A stretch of DNA of 32,918 nucleotides, taken from a virus. The position numbers were made by a program, and so were the translations under genes. The stretch lies in the IMG/VR virus record IMGVR_UViG_3300019758_000019, positions 1 to 32,918 of that record, one strand, 5' to 3'. Of this stretch, positions 1-7,886 are shown in pieces. Positions within the stretch are counted from its first letter, which is position 1. Every line of letters starts with the position of its first letter. The notes under the pieces are model-generated. The model worked only from the letters and a program-made list of their open reading frames with translations, was not told the origin of the DNA and searched no databases.

Positions 1-1153
1 TAGACCTATATTGATAACAGATTCTTTAGATTTTGTAATCGATGCGATTGCAAACAGAATGACTTGGAGGTCTTTAGATGAATCATTCAACTTAGTAGTT
101 GGAAGTTACTTAGGTTCTTCACAAACTTACACAGCACCAACAGAAGCAGTGTACGTTCAATGCTATTATATGAATGAGGGAACCGGAATAACAACCAACA
201 ACCAAATAGAAGAAGGCTCAACACCAACCACCTACGAACCATACAACGGTTACACCTATGATGCCCTAGGCACTTTACCTGTACCACAGGGTACACTAAT
301 GTCAGCTAACGCACAAGGCAAGCTTTCAACCTATGCCAATGGTGTGCTATCTACGCCCGATTCAACAGGTAGTGTTAAGATTAAGAATAGGGTTGTTGAT
401 GGGGTTGTGGATAATTTATTCGGAATTGCAGGGTGCGAAGTTGAAATTGTAAACATTGGTGGTTTTGATTACTATAAGATGTTTAATGCTAACAACTCGC
501 AATTAGATAGTGTTCCTATGGCTACAACTGTAGAATTCAAAGAACTCACACAATACACGTTTAAAATAGAAGGATACGAAAACCTTGATACAAACAATCT
601 AAGGTTGCAAGTGTATTACACCGATGCTACTGCAGTGCCTATGTTCTCTTTTACAGAAATAGAAAGTGTACAATATTTCACGTCTGATATAACAAAAACA
701 ATACAAAGTATAGGTTATAGATATTCTTCTCCGACAAACGCCGAGACTTACATCAAGAAATCGACATTCAAATGTTACGAAGGTGCAACCTACCCAAGTC
801 CCGAACCAACATCGGGCTCTTTAGAAGATGGTAACTCTATCATAAGAGAACACTTATACTATGATGCATCATATGAACCTAGTTTCTTCTATACTCTAGG
901 TGTACCGAATGTTATTCCTTATGATACTATGCCTAATATAGTTAGCAATCAAATATATGTAAGTGAGGATAAACAAAAGATATTAACATTTGAAGCACCA
1001 TTAACAGGTGATTGTGACCATAAGGCAAGAAGGTTTGTTGATATTAACGAACAATACTTTGTGCAAACTTCTGAAGGTAGTGGAGAATATGAAGAATTTT
1101 TAGTAGATGGTCAATCATTATGGGTGTTGAAGGAGGGGACAAATGTACAATAG
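1..1153 (+). CDS. Fibre or head-fibre protein, C-terminal part (cut by left edge)
   Basis: The frame is open to the left edge (first full codon at base 2) and there is no start with a ribosome-binding site at the edge, so the 5' end is missing. About 384 residues remain. They contain the sequence IEEGSTPTTYEPYNGYTYD, a kind of segment common in phage fibre and minor structural proteins that carry beta-sandwich carbohydrate-binding modules, followed by a second beta-rich module and a C-terminal domain ending at a TAG. The next gene starts 11 bases before this stop, so the two are translationally coupled. The same module occurs at the right edge. Its place between capsid and connector genes suggests a head fibre or decoration, not a tail fibre. 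This is inferred from position and composition. Confidence 0.7.
   Translation, partial: RPILITDSLDFVIDAIANRMTWRSLDESFNLVVGSYLGSSQTYTAPTEAVYVQCYYMNEGTGITTNNQIEEGSTPTTYEPYNGYTYDALGTLPVPQGTLMSANAQGKLSTYANGVLSTPDSTGSVKIKNRVVDGVVDNLFGIAGCEVEIVNIGGFDYYKMFNANNSQLDSVPMATTVEFKELTQYTFKIEGYENLDTNNLRLQVYYTDATAVPMFSFTEIESVQYFTSDITKTIQSIGYRYSSPTNAETYIKKSTFKCYEGATYPSPEPTSGSLEDGNSIIREHLYYDASYEPSFFYTLGVPNVIPYDTMPNIVSNQIYVSEDKQKILTFEAPLTGDCDHKARRFVDINEQYFVQTSEGSGEYEEFLVDGQSLWVLKEGTNVQ
203..313 (+). repeat. Left copy of 111-bp fibre-module repeat
   Basis: This segment aligns without gaps to 32808-32918 (offset 32605) with four mismatches (218, 219, 220, 230). Bases 231-313 are identical to 32836-32918. Both copies are read in the same frame and encode the YEPYNGYTYDALG and PVPQGTLMSANA stretches. 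Sequence upstream of base 203 is clearly different, so this is not a simple terminal overlap of the window. Confidence 0.95.
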
Positions 1154-1610
1154 TAATTTAACTGGTCTTTTCATAGATCAACAACTAACAGATAAATATA
1201 TTACACCTGAAGGTGGTATTGCTGTAAAAATGATTAACGATACAGGCGCACCAAGTATAAAAGGTACGCTTGTCAACTGTTCTTCATCTGTAGATAATGG
1301 GGTAACTATTGAAACAGTGGAATTTGATACCATAGGCGTCATATATGAAGATGGCGTTGCTGATGGCCAAGAAGTATGGGTAGTAGTATCAGGTAAAGCA
1401 GAAGTATTACTTGCAGATGGTACTGCATCAACTAGGGGTTATTGGGTATATGCTGATGCTGTAGATGGTAGAGCAAATGCATCACTACAATTACCACCAG
1501 GAGGTACTATACAAGCATTAGAAAACCACTTTAAAGAAATAGGCCACTGCTTAGAAACTAAAACAAGTGGCACAGATGTGTTAGCATTAATAGCTATACA
1601 CTTTAACTAG
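1143..1610 (+). CDS. Capsid decoration-like protein
   Basis: A 155-residue protein with a strong ribosome-binding site (AGGAGG) before ATG 1143, overlapping the end of the fibre gene by 11 bases. The body is beta-rich: ITPEGGIAVKMIN, DTIGVIYEDGVADGQEVWVV, then VSGKAEVLLADGTA. This 'property value plus shut-off flag' pattern resembles phage head decoration proteins of the DUF2190 and lambda gpD-like type. It begins MYNSNLTG, a sequence nearly repeated at the start of the next protein, which may be a shared docking peptide. The family match is from pattern memory, so the precise fold is uncertain; a role on the virion surface is the most likely reading. Confidence 0.6.
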   Translation: MYNSNLTGLFIDQQLTDKYITPEGGIAVKMINDTGAPSIKGTLVNCSSSVDNGVTIETVEFDTIGVIYEDGVADGQEVWVVVSGKAEVLLADGTASTRGYWVYADAVDGRANASLQLPPGGTIQALENHFKEIGHCLETKTSGTDVLALIAIHFN

Positions 1611-1619
1611 GAGGGTGGC

Positions 1620-2078
1620 ATGTATAATAGTAATCGAACAGGCAGAAATATGGATAATAGAACAAGGTCAACTCTAATATTATCACAACCGGAACCCATA
1701 ATAGGTGATAATACATGGAGAAGCCCAGGGGTGTATGTAGTGGAATTAGACCCTAAACTAACTGAAAATATTGACTATACAAGTGGGTCTGCTGTATACA
1801 CAGGTTTAGACACCATACAAATAGAAATAGTATCTACAGTATCTACAAAAGCTACTAACGCAAATACTACTGTACTAATGACAACTGGTATTGAAGGTGT
1901 AGAAGATACAACACAAGAAATAAAGCATACCTTAACCAGTGGTAATGAAGATAAAGAACTTACACATCAAGGCGTACACGAATGGAAAACAGGTGAAACA
2001 TTAGATTTCTTTATAAAAGCCGATTCAAATATTACTATTGAAAAAGCTGTATGGAAAATAAAAAGGTATGACGTATAG
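1620..2078 (+). CDS. Hypothetical virion protein sharing N-terminal motif with its neighbour
   Basis: A 152-residue protein, 9 bases after the previous gene, with AGGAGGGTGGC before ATG 1620. It begins MYNSNRTG, matching the neighbour's MYNSNLTG, then diverges completely. The rest is predicted beta-rich with many Thr residues (TNANTTVLMTTG) and ends in an alternating hydrophobic strand (ITIEKAVWKIKRYDV), as in Ig-like or jelly-roll fibre heads. No family is recognised. The shared first eight residues and the position in a decoration cassette suggest that both bind the same site on the capsid. Confidence 0.6.
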   Translation: MYNSNRTGRNMDNRTRSTLILSQPEPIIGDNTWRSPGVYVVELDPKLTENIDYTSGSAVYTGLDTIQIEIVSTVSTKATNANTTVLMTTGIEGVEDTTQEIKHTLTSGNEDKELTHQGVHEWKTGETLDFFIKADSNITIEKAVWKIKRYDV

Positions 2079-2087
2079 GAGGCTATA

Positions 2088-2375
2088 ATGAATAAAGCAA
2101 ATGAAATAAACGGATTGTACTATAATCAAGCTGTATGCGTACCTATTGATTCAGAAGATGCAAAGTGTCATCCTGATTTAGGTGATGGTAGAAGGTCATA
2201 TAAAGACAATGATTACATGTTATTTAAACATGGTGAACAATGGTACTTTATACCCGAAGCCGATAAGCATGGTAACAACAGAACATTAGACAGATCATCA
2301 TACAAAAGGTTAGAAACTATATTCGGTGAAGATAATGTGATTCAAATTAAAGATTTACCGAAAACAGAAATTTAG
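2088..2375 (+). CDS. Hypothetical small protein, last gene before a terminator
   Basis: A 95-residue protein with GGAGG before ATG 2088. It is mixed in character, with Asp/Gly/Lys-rich loops (HPDLGDGRRSYKDND), aromatic strands (EQWYFIP) and a C-terminal basic-acidic segment. No family is recognised. It closes the decoration cassette: a terminator hairpin begins at its stop codon. It may be a further virion surface protein or a small assembly factor. Confidence 0.55.
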   Translation: MNKANEINGLYYNQAVCVPIDSEDAKCHPDLGDGRRSYKDNDYMLFKHGEQWYFIPEADKHGNNRTLDRSSYKRLETIFGEDNVIQIKDLPKTEI

Positions 2376-2394
2376 GGGGCTATTTGCCCCTTTT
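2375..2394 (+). terminator. Rho-independent terminator
   Basis: The stem GGGGC (2376-2380) pairs with GCCCC (2386-2390) around the loop TATTT, and is followed by TTTTCTTCTT. It directly follows the stop of the preceding gene. Confidence 0.8.
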
Positions 2395-2412
2395 CTTCTT
2401 ATTTGATATAAT
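2384..2412 (+). promoter_or_regulatory. Extended -10 promoter for the connector/tail operon
   Basis: TATAAT at 2407-2412 is preceded by TGA, giving an extended -10 (TGnTATAAT). Seventeen bases upstream is TTGCCC (2384-2389), a partial -35 that lies in the loop and right arm of the terminator. Transcription would start near 2419, just before the AAAGGAGG ribosome-binding site of the gene at 2432. Confidence 0.65.
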
Positions 2413-2431
2413 ACAAATGAAAGGAGGTCTT

Positions 2432-2872
2432 ATGTTAAGTTTAAAATTAGTTTTAGATACTTTAAGGAATAATTTTTCCGACAATAGAATTATACCTTTT
2501 CAGTGCTATAGTGATGCAGTAATTACAGATGGAAAGATAACAGCAAGCAATATAAATGAAGTTTTTCCTGTAAATTGCTATGTGAAAATTGAAGGAAGTG
2601 TCTTTAACAACAATTACTTCAAAATCACCGCTAATGGAACAGACTACATTGAAGCTGCTGAATTAGTTGCTGATCCAATCAACAAGATAACAGTTAAAGC
2701 ATGTTTTATCCCTGATGATGTTATTAATTTTGCATTAAATACAAACTTAGAAGATATTCCGACAAAGAAAAGTGAAAAAATAGGTAGTTATTCATATACA
2801 AACGACAGCACAGGCGTACAATCATTTATAAGAGATTCTTTAAACCCTTATTATCAGGGGGTGTTGATATGA
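2432..2872 (+). CDS. Head-tail connector (adaptor-like) protein
   Basis: A 146-residue protein. The start at ATG 2432 is chosen because AAAGGAGG lies 5 bases upstream; the longer open frame upstream overlaps the terminator and promoter. The N-terminus (LKLVLDTLRNNFSDNRIIPF) is helical and the middle is beta-rich. It is the first gene of the connector series and precedes the three minor-capsid families, which is where an adaptor or connector protein is expected in this type of phage. The family is inferred from position, not from clear motifs. Confidence 0.6.
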   Translation: MLSLKLVLDTLRNNFSDNRIIPFQCYSDAVITDGKITASNINEVFPVNCYVKIEGSVFNNNYFKITANGTDYIEAAELVADPINKITVKACFIPDDVINFALNTNLEDIPTKKSEKIGSYSYTNDSTGVQSFIRDSLNPYYQGVLI

Positions 2873-3201
2873 TAAGAATACCTAAAAGGTTGTTGATTCA
2901 CTCAGCTACTTTAAAAGTATATTCTAAAGATTGGACACAAGACAAAGAAACATCTGTTGATACTCTGTTAACCAATGTTAGATATGAAAGAGTAACAAAA
3001 CTTAATCAAACTAGCAAAACAAATAAAGATTTAGCTTTGAAAGCAACTTTATGGTATGACAGTTCTAACAGTTCCCCTAAAGGTGTAAATTTTGTTGAAG
3101 GTCAAATAATTGAGTTTGAGGGCGTTCCACATACAATAGAGGTTATAAATTATTATTATGATGATAAAGGCCTTGGTCATGAACAATTGGGGTTAGTGTA
3201 A
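2869..3201 (+). CDS. Minor capsid protein 1 family (head closure)
   Basis: A 110-residue protein overlapping the previous stop by four bases (ATGA). It begins RIPKRLLIHSATLKVYSKDW, typical of the Minor_capsid_1 family (PF10665). The C-terminal part (EGQIIEFEGVPHTIEVINYY) is the beta strand pattern seen in head-closure proteins. These proteins sit between the portal-adaptor and the tail terminator. Its place directly before the Minor_capsid_2 gene supports the call. Confidence 0.75.
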   Translation: MIRIPKRLLIHSATLKVYSKDWTQDKETSVDTLLTNVRYERVTKLNQTSKTNKDLALKATLWYDSSNSSPKGVNFVEGQIIEFEGVPHTIEVINYYYDDKGLGHEQLGLV

Positions 3202-3542
3202 TGCCTGTAACAGTAGAATTTAATAAGCAAGAAGTTAAAAAAAGGATATCTAAAGTTGTTGAAAAAGCACAGCCTAAACTTGCTAAATTAGCGCTTTCAG
3301 ATATTAACAAATATACAAAAGAAGATACAGGAAAATTAATAGCAGATGCACAAATAGACAGCGATTTTAATAATGGATTATTGATTTGGGATCAGGTCTA
3401 TGCAAGGTATCAATATTATTTACCAAACACATTAACAGTAATAAATCCGACAGCCAAGTTTATGTGGGCGCATTATGCAGACAAGAAACATGGTAAAGAG
3501 TGGAGGAAGTTCCTTCAAAAACAACTAGACAAGGGGGTGTAA
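3201..3542 (+). CDS. Minor capsid protein 2 family
   Basis: A 113-residue protein starting in the TAATG overlap with the previous gene. The pattern of a helical N-terminus, 'DTGKLIADAQ', 'YARYQYY' and 'PTAKFMWAHYA' matches the Minor_capsid_2 family (PF11114), which corresponds to HK97 gp10-like head-tail joining or tail-completion proteins. The order minor capsid 1-2-3 then major tail protein is conserved in many phages of Gram-positive hosts. Confidence 0.8.
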   Translation: MPVTVEFNKQEVKKRISKVVEKAQPKLAKLALSDINKYTKEDTGKLIADAQIDSDFNNGLLIWDQVYARYQYYLPNTLTVINPTAKFMWAHYADKKHGKEWRKFLQKQLDKGV

Positions 3543-3543
3543 C

Positions 3544-3924
3544 ATGTTAGATATTCTAACTTTGATAAAAGATACAATTGAAAACGGTGTTACATTAACC
3601 GAAAGCATAGAACTTGGGAAGCTAGGTACAGGTGAAAGTTTAGTTATGCAAGTTGCACCAAGTGGGACAGATGAAACTTTTCTTGATAAAAGCATATCTT
3701 ATGAATTAGATCTTTTATTTTTAAGAAAGTCAGAAGTTCAAACAACATGCATAAATGAATTAACGTCTATAGCTAACTTTTTAAGAAAATTAAAAACATA
3801 TCCTAATACACCTAATATAGAATGGGTTAATAGTTTCATAACTACTATGCCCAATTTTGTAGGACAAGAACAATCAGGAGAATGGATATATTCAATGGTA
3901 GTATCAAATAAATTAAGCTTATAG
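3544..3924 (+). CDS. Minor capsid protein 3 / tail terminator family
   Basis: A 126-residue protein following the previous stop by one base. It fits the Minor_capsid_3 family (PF12691), regarded as the tail terminator in related phages: an N-terminal helix (LDILTLIKDTIENG), a strand-turn-strand core, and a C-terminal strand with GEWIYSMVVSNKLSL. Its place immediately before the major tail protein fits capping of the tail tube. Confidence 0.7.
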   Translation: MLDILTLIKDTIENGVTLTESIELGKLGTGESLVMQVAPSGTDETFLDKSISYELDLLFLRKSEVQTTCINELTSIANFLRKLKTYPNTPNIEWVNSFITTMPNFVGQEQSGEWIYSMVVSNKLSL

Positions 3925-3935
3925 GAGGTTTAAAA

Positions 3936-4655
3936 ATGGATTATATGGCAGTATGGGGCGTTAACTTAGAAATGGATATTACACCAGGTGCGACACCTAC
4001 ATGGGTAGAAGTTGGCGCTGGATTCGACAATTTAACAGAAGCCTTAAATGAAGTAATTAACCAGTATCAATATCTAAACAAAAATGGTTTTGGTGAATCA
4101 GAAGTTACAGGTATGCAACCAATTTGGACACTAACAGGTGTTAGAAAAATGGCAGATGCAGCACAAAACTACATGTTTAGTAAGAAGTACAAGCTGTTAA
4201 ATGAAAGAAAAACAAACTTCAGAATTAATTATCTTGATGAAAATGATCAAATGATTAATGTATTATTTGAAAATGTCACAATTGCTAATATGCAAGAATT
4301 TGGTGGTGCTGCTACTGATGGCGCTGCAATCACAGTTGAAATTCATACAAGCGGTGAACCTGTAGTGACAGGAAATGAGCAAATTGAGTTATTATCTGTT
4401 GTTTCATTAGCTGGAACATCTGCTGGTGATACAGTTGTTTATGTTAACCCAACTATTGAAGGTGGAAACATTTACAAGATTCAAACATTATCAGAAGTAT
4501 CTATTCCTTCTTATGGCCAAGATATGACAGCATTAACAACCTGGAATGGTACAGATGAAATAACAGCAGCTACAGGTCAAGAGGTATTAGTTGTTGAATG
4601 TACAGCGGCATCATTAGCAAGAAAAGCTGGTAAAGCAACAGTAACAAGTGCTTAA
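3936..4655 (+). CDS. Major tail protein (tail tube)
   Basis: A 239-residue protein with AGGAGG before ATG 3936. The N-terminal ~145 residues look like a tube protein (WVEVGAGFDNLTEALNEV, GVRKMADAAQNYMF, then an acidic-aromatic strand region). The last ~90 residues, beginning near EQIELLSVVSLAG, are Thr/Val/Ala-rich and resemble an added Ig-like domain displayed on the tube surface. It lies between the tail terminator and the assembly chaperones, the standard place for this gene. Confidence 0.8.
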   Translation: MDYMAVWGVNLEMDITPGATPTWVEVGAGFDNLTEALNEVINQYQYLNKNGFGESEVTGMQPIWTLTGVRKMADAAQNYMFSKKYKLLNERKTNFRINYLDENDQMINVLFENVTIANMQEFGGAATDGAAITVEIHTSGEPVVTGNEQIELLSVVSLAGTSAGDTVVYVNPTIEGGNIYKIQTLSEVSIPSYGQDMTALTTWNGTDEITAATGQEVLVVECTAASLARKAGKATVTSA

Positions 4656-4690
4656 GTAAAAAACAAACTGTATAGAGAGAGTGAGGAACT

Positions 4691-5056
4691 ATGTATAAAA
4701 TAAGCAAGCCTGTTAAAATGGTTGAAAAAATAGAATTAGAAGATGGTGTGGTATTAGACGTAACTGTTAATGTTGGAAAAATAGCTGATAATTTCAATAG
4801 GATTTACAATGCTGTTCTAACCCAACAAAAACAAAAATCTGACAAACTAGGATCTAGTGTAATAGAAATGTTAGAACTTGTGTTAGGTGATAGCAACACA
4901 AAAACATTATTAGAATATTATGATGGTGATTGGTTGGAATTGATGTTAATAATTGTACCATTTATAGAATTAAAGTTTTTACCATTGGTAAAAGAGCATC
5001 AAAAGAAAAAACGTGAAGATGCCAAAATGATTTATAAGGCTTCTAAAAATGCTTAA
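4691..5056 (+). CDS. Tail assembly chaperone-like protein
   Basis: A 121-residue mostly helical protein with GTGAGGAA before ATG 4691. It follows the major tail protein and precedes the Gp15-family protein, which is the first position of the chaperone pair that coats the tape measure protein in siphophages. It contains a hydrophobic helix (WLELMLIIVPFIELKFLPLV) and a basic C-terminus. Its end overlaps the next start by eight bases in the +1 frame. I see no canonical -1 slippery heptamer at the overlap. Confidence 0.65.
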   Translation: MYKISKPVKMVEKIELEDGVVLDVTVNVGKIADNFNRIYNAVLTQQKQKSDKLGSSVIEMLELVLGDSNTKTLLEYYDGDWLELMLIIVPFIELKFLPLVKEHQKKKREDAKMIYKASKNA

Positions 5057-5630
5057 TTCTAAACTTGATAACTATGTAGAATATAAAGGGGGTAGGGTTA
5101 AATTGACCCTACCCTTTAACAATGTATTAAACTTTTACAACTTACAAGAAGATGAAAGATTTAATGATGAAGAAAAGATAAATCTTGGATTCGGATTGTT
5201 AACAAGTACAAGTAAAAAATATTCCTATGAAGAAAAAATTGAAATAATAAAAGAAATATTTGATCAACATATTAATTTAATCAAATTAAAAGGCAATAAA
5301 ACAAATGTTAAATCTTTTGATTTTAACCAGGATTCGGGTTATATATATGCATCTTTTATGGACCAGTACAACATTGATTTAAATGATTGTATAGATTCTT
5401 TAGATTGGAGAAAGTTTTTGTGGTTGTTTCATGGATTATCTGAAAAAACGATCATTAAAAAGATAATGAGTATAAGAACAAAGCCAATACCTAAAAGAAC
5501 TAAAAATAATCATGATGAAATAACAAACATTATGGAACTAAAAATGATGTATGCATTAGATACAACAACAGAAGAAAAAGAAAAAAGTTTTGCTGATTCC
5601 CTTAAACAATTGGCAAAAAGATATGTATAA
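5049..5630 (+). CDS. Phage Gp15-family tail assembly protein
   Basis: A 193-residue protein that fits the bacteriophage Gp15 family (PF06854): INLGFGLLTS, FDFNQDSGYIYASFMDQYNI, then LDWRKFLWLFHGLSE and a basic stretch (RTKPIPKRTK). Proteins of this family sit directly upstream of the tape measure gene and are thought to act as tail assembly chaperones. ATG 5049 has no strong ribosome-binding site, so translation probably depends on coupling with the upstream gene, whose stop is five bases further on. Confidence 0.8.
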   Translation: MLNSKLDNYVEYKGGRVKLTLPFNNVLNFYNLQEDERFNDEEKINLGFGLLTSTSKKYSYEEKIEIIKEIFDQHINLIKLKGNKTNVKSFDFNQDSGYIYASFMDQYNIDLNDCIDSLDWRKFLWLFHGLSEKTIIKKIMSIRTKPIPKRTKNNHDEITNIMELKMMYALDTTTEEKEKSFADSLKQLAKRYV

Positions 5631-5644
5631 AGAAAGGGGTAATC

Positions 5645-7886
5645 ATGGCAGATGGAAAAGTCACCTATGAAGTCAGGGCGGACGATTCAAAACTTTCATC
5701 CGATTTGGATAGTGCCAATAATAAGGTAAAAGGTTCATCTAGTAAATTCGCTGGTGCTGCTAAAACTGCAGCTGTAGGAATTACAGGAACACTTGTTGCC
5801 ACTGGTGTAGCTGCTGTCAAGTTTGGTACAGACTTTGAAACATCTATGACAAAAGCTTCAACACTCATGGAAGGCACAAATGTTGACATGGATGCTTTAG
5901 AAAAAAACATGTTAGCCTTATCAGATGCAACAGGCGTAGCAGCGACAGAATTAGGTGAAGGGCTTTATACAGCCTTAAGTGCTGGTGTTCCTGTTACTGA
6001 GGATATGGGCGAAGCTATGAAGTTTATGGAATCATCTACTAAACTTGCTAAAGCTGGATTCACCGATATTGACACAGCAATTAGTGCAACAGCTAAAACA
6101 TTAAATGCTTATGGCCTTGATGTTTCAGAAGCTGAAAGAATACAAGATTTGCTTGTACAAACACAAAATTTGGGTGAAATGTAACGCCCCTTATAAAAGA
6201 AATTTTATAAGCAAACTCCTTTAACTCAGGGAAAACTAAACTATCAAATGATAGCATGTCAATCCTGATCCAAGGGCATTAGGGATAATGTCAAGGTGCA
6301 ACGACTAGGCGAAGTAATCTAGAACAGATGAAACGCCCACGAATGGGGAGAACCTAAACAAGTAATGTTGTAGGTTGTGATATAGTCTGAACTTATTGGA
6401 AACTCTAAGAAGTATAGGATAAAGAGCCTTTACGATAACATAATTGATTACAACAGTAGACGAATTGGGAAGTGTTTTAGCTAATGTAACACCAACAGCC
6501 GCAGCAATGGGCGTATCATTTGAAGAAGTTTCAACAGCATTAGCGAACATGACCGCGCAAGGTACAGCAACAGGACAAGCAACAACACAATTAAATGGCC
6601 TGTTAGCAGAATTAGGAAAAGAAGGAACTAAAGCTTCAACAGCTTTATCAGAATCATTAGAAGGTACTGAACACGCTGGGAAGACATTCCAGGATTTAGT
6701 TGCAGAAGGCGTGCCATTAAATGAAATACTTGATATGTTAGGTAAACACGCTGAAGAAACTGGCGTAGGTATGCTTGATATGTTTGGTTCAATCGAAGCT
6801 GGTAAAGCAGCTTTAGCATTATCGGGAAAAAACTCTGAGAAGTACGCGCAAACATTGGACAAAATGAAAAATTCATCAGGATCTGTTGATAAAGCTTTCA
6901 AAACAGTTAGCAATACAACAAAAGAAAAGATGGATAAAATGATGAACCAATTAAAAAATACAATGATTAAATTATTTGATGTAGTCGAGCCAATTATAAC
7001 TATGGCGTTACCTATATTAATGGATCTATTCACGCAATTAGCTCCAGTTATACAACAGGTGTTTGAAAAGATTTCGCCACTAATAGAAAGAGCTTTACCA
7101 TTGTTTATGGGTTTAATAGAGTCGCTGCTGCCACCTTTGTTGATGTTGTTCGATGCCTTACTGCCTATAGTTGATATATTGATAGCTATATTAGAACCTG
7201 TTTTACAATTAGCCACCGCTATATTAGGGCCACTTATTGAAGCAATATCATTATTAATAAAATTGGCTTTGAAGCCTGTTATGCTGCAACTTAATATGTT
7301 TAAAAATGTATTTGGTTCAGTGTTAAATGGTATACAAGAACACGCAACAAGGATAATTGGAAACATAGTTAATATTTTTAAAAGTTTAATAGACTTTATA
7401 AAGAATGTTTTCACTGGAAATTGGAAGGGTGCATGGGGTAATATAAAAGATATATTCGCTAGTATATGGGATAGTCTAAAAGCTTCAGCAATATTTCCAC
7501 TTAACGCAATAATAAGTGCTGTTAATGGCGTGTTAAAAGGCCTTAACGGAATAAAAATTCCTGATTGGGTACCAGGTGTTGGCGGTAAAGGTTTTTCTAT
7601 AAAAACAATACCAAAAATTAAACTTGCTAAAGGCGGACTTGCATTTGGTGAAACTGATGCAACTGTAGGAGATAACCCAAATGCAAGACACGACCCTGAA
7701 GTTATTGCACCTTTAAGTAAATTGAAATCGGAACTTGGTTTAGATGGTTCAAATGTAAACAATAACAGCATGAATAACCAAAACATTGTATTCAACATCA
7801 CAGGAAATACCATAAGCGATGAAATGGATATTAACAATATTGGTGATATGCTTACAAGAAAGCTGCAGAATGAAGGTGTTCTATGA
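5645..7886 (+). CDS. Tape measure protein, split by a group I intron (exons 5645-6175 and 6447-7886)
   Basis: Joining the two exons gives a 656-residue protein. Exon 1 ends exactly at a codon boundary (TTG GGT) and exon 2 starts ATT ACA ACA, restoring the conserved block QNLG-ITTVDELGSVLANVTP of the phage minor tail / tape measure family (PF10145). Without splicing the frame ends two codons after the 5' splice site, at TAA 6182-6184. A long hydrophobic segment lies at about residues 350-455, and a Gly/Lys-rich C-terminal region ends in LARKLQNEG-like helices. At about 1.5 angstrom per residue the length suggests a tail near 100 nm (inference). The start at ATG 5645 has AAAGGGG upstream. Confidence 0.9.
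6176..6446 (+). ncRNA. Group I self-splicing intron in the tape measure gene, no internal ORF
   Basis: Intron of 271 nt. The 5' exon ends TTGGGT, the same end as the phage T4 td exon. The last exon U (6175) can pair with G6186 and the exon GGG with CCC 6187-6189, forming P1. Other pairings seen: P2 TTATAAAA/TTTTATAA (6191-6198/6203-6210), P4 TCAGG/CCTGA (6226-6230/6264-6268), P5 CTATC/GATAG (6241-6245/6250-6254), a P6-type hairpin GGCATT/AATGTC, and P7 GACTA/TAGTC (6303-6307/6383-6387) within GTGCAACGACTA and GATATAGTCTGAAC, the group I core signatures. The intron ends at G6446. There is no room for a homing endonuclease gene. Confidence 0.93.

Noticed and set aside
5040-5056. Programmed -1 frameshift joining the two tail assembly genes
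   Set aside because: The overlap frame is +1 (or -2) and no XXXYYYZ slippery heptamer lies in the overlap. ATG start with translational coupling explains it better.
6181-6443. Frameshift or pseudogene in the tape measure gene
   Set aside because: The interruption has all the main group I intron signatures, and removing it restores the frame at a codon boundary and a conserved motif.
6305-7837. Long open frame on the minus strand (about 510 codons)
   Set aside because: It is antisense to tape measure exon 2 and part of the intron, has no ribosome-binding site or recognisable domains, and arises from the codon composition of the sense gene.
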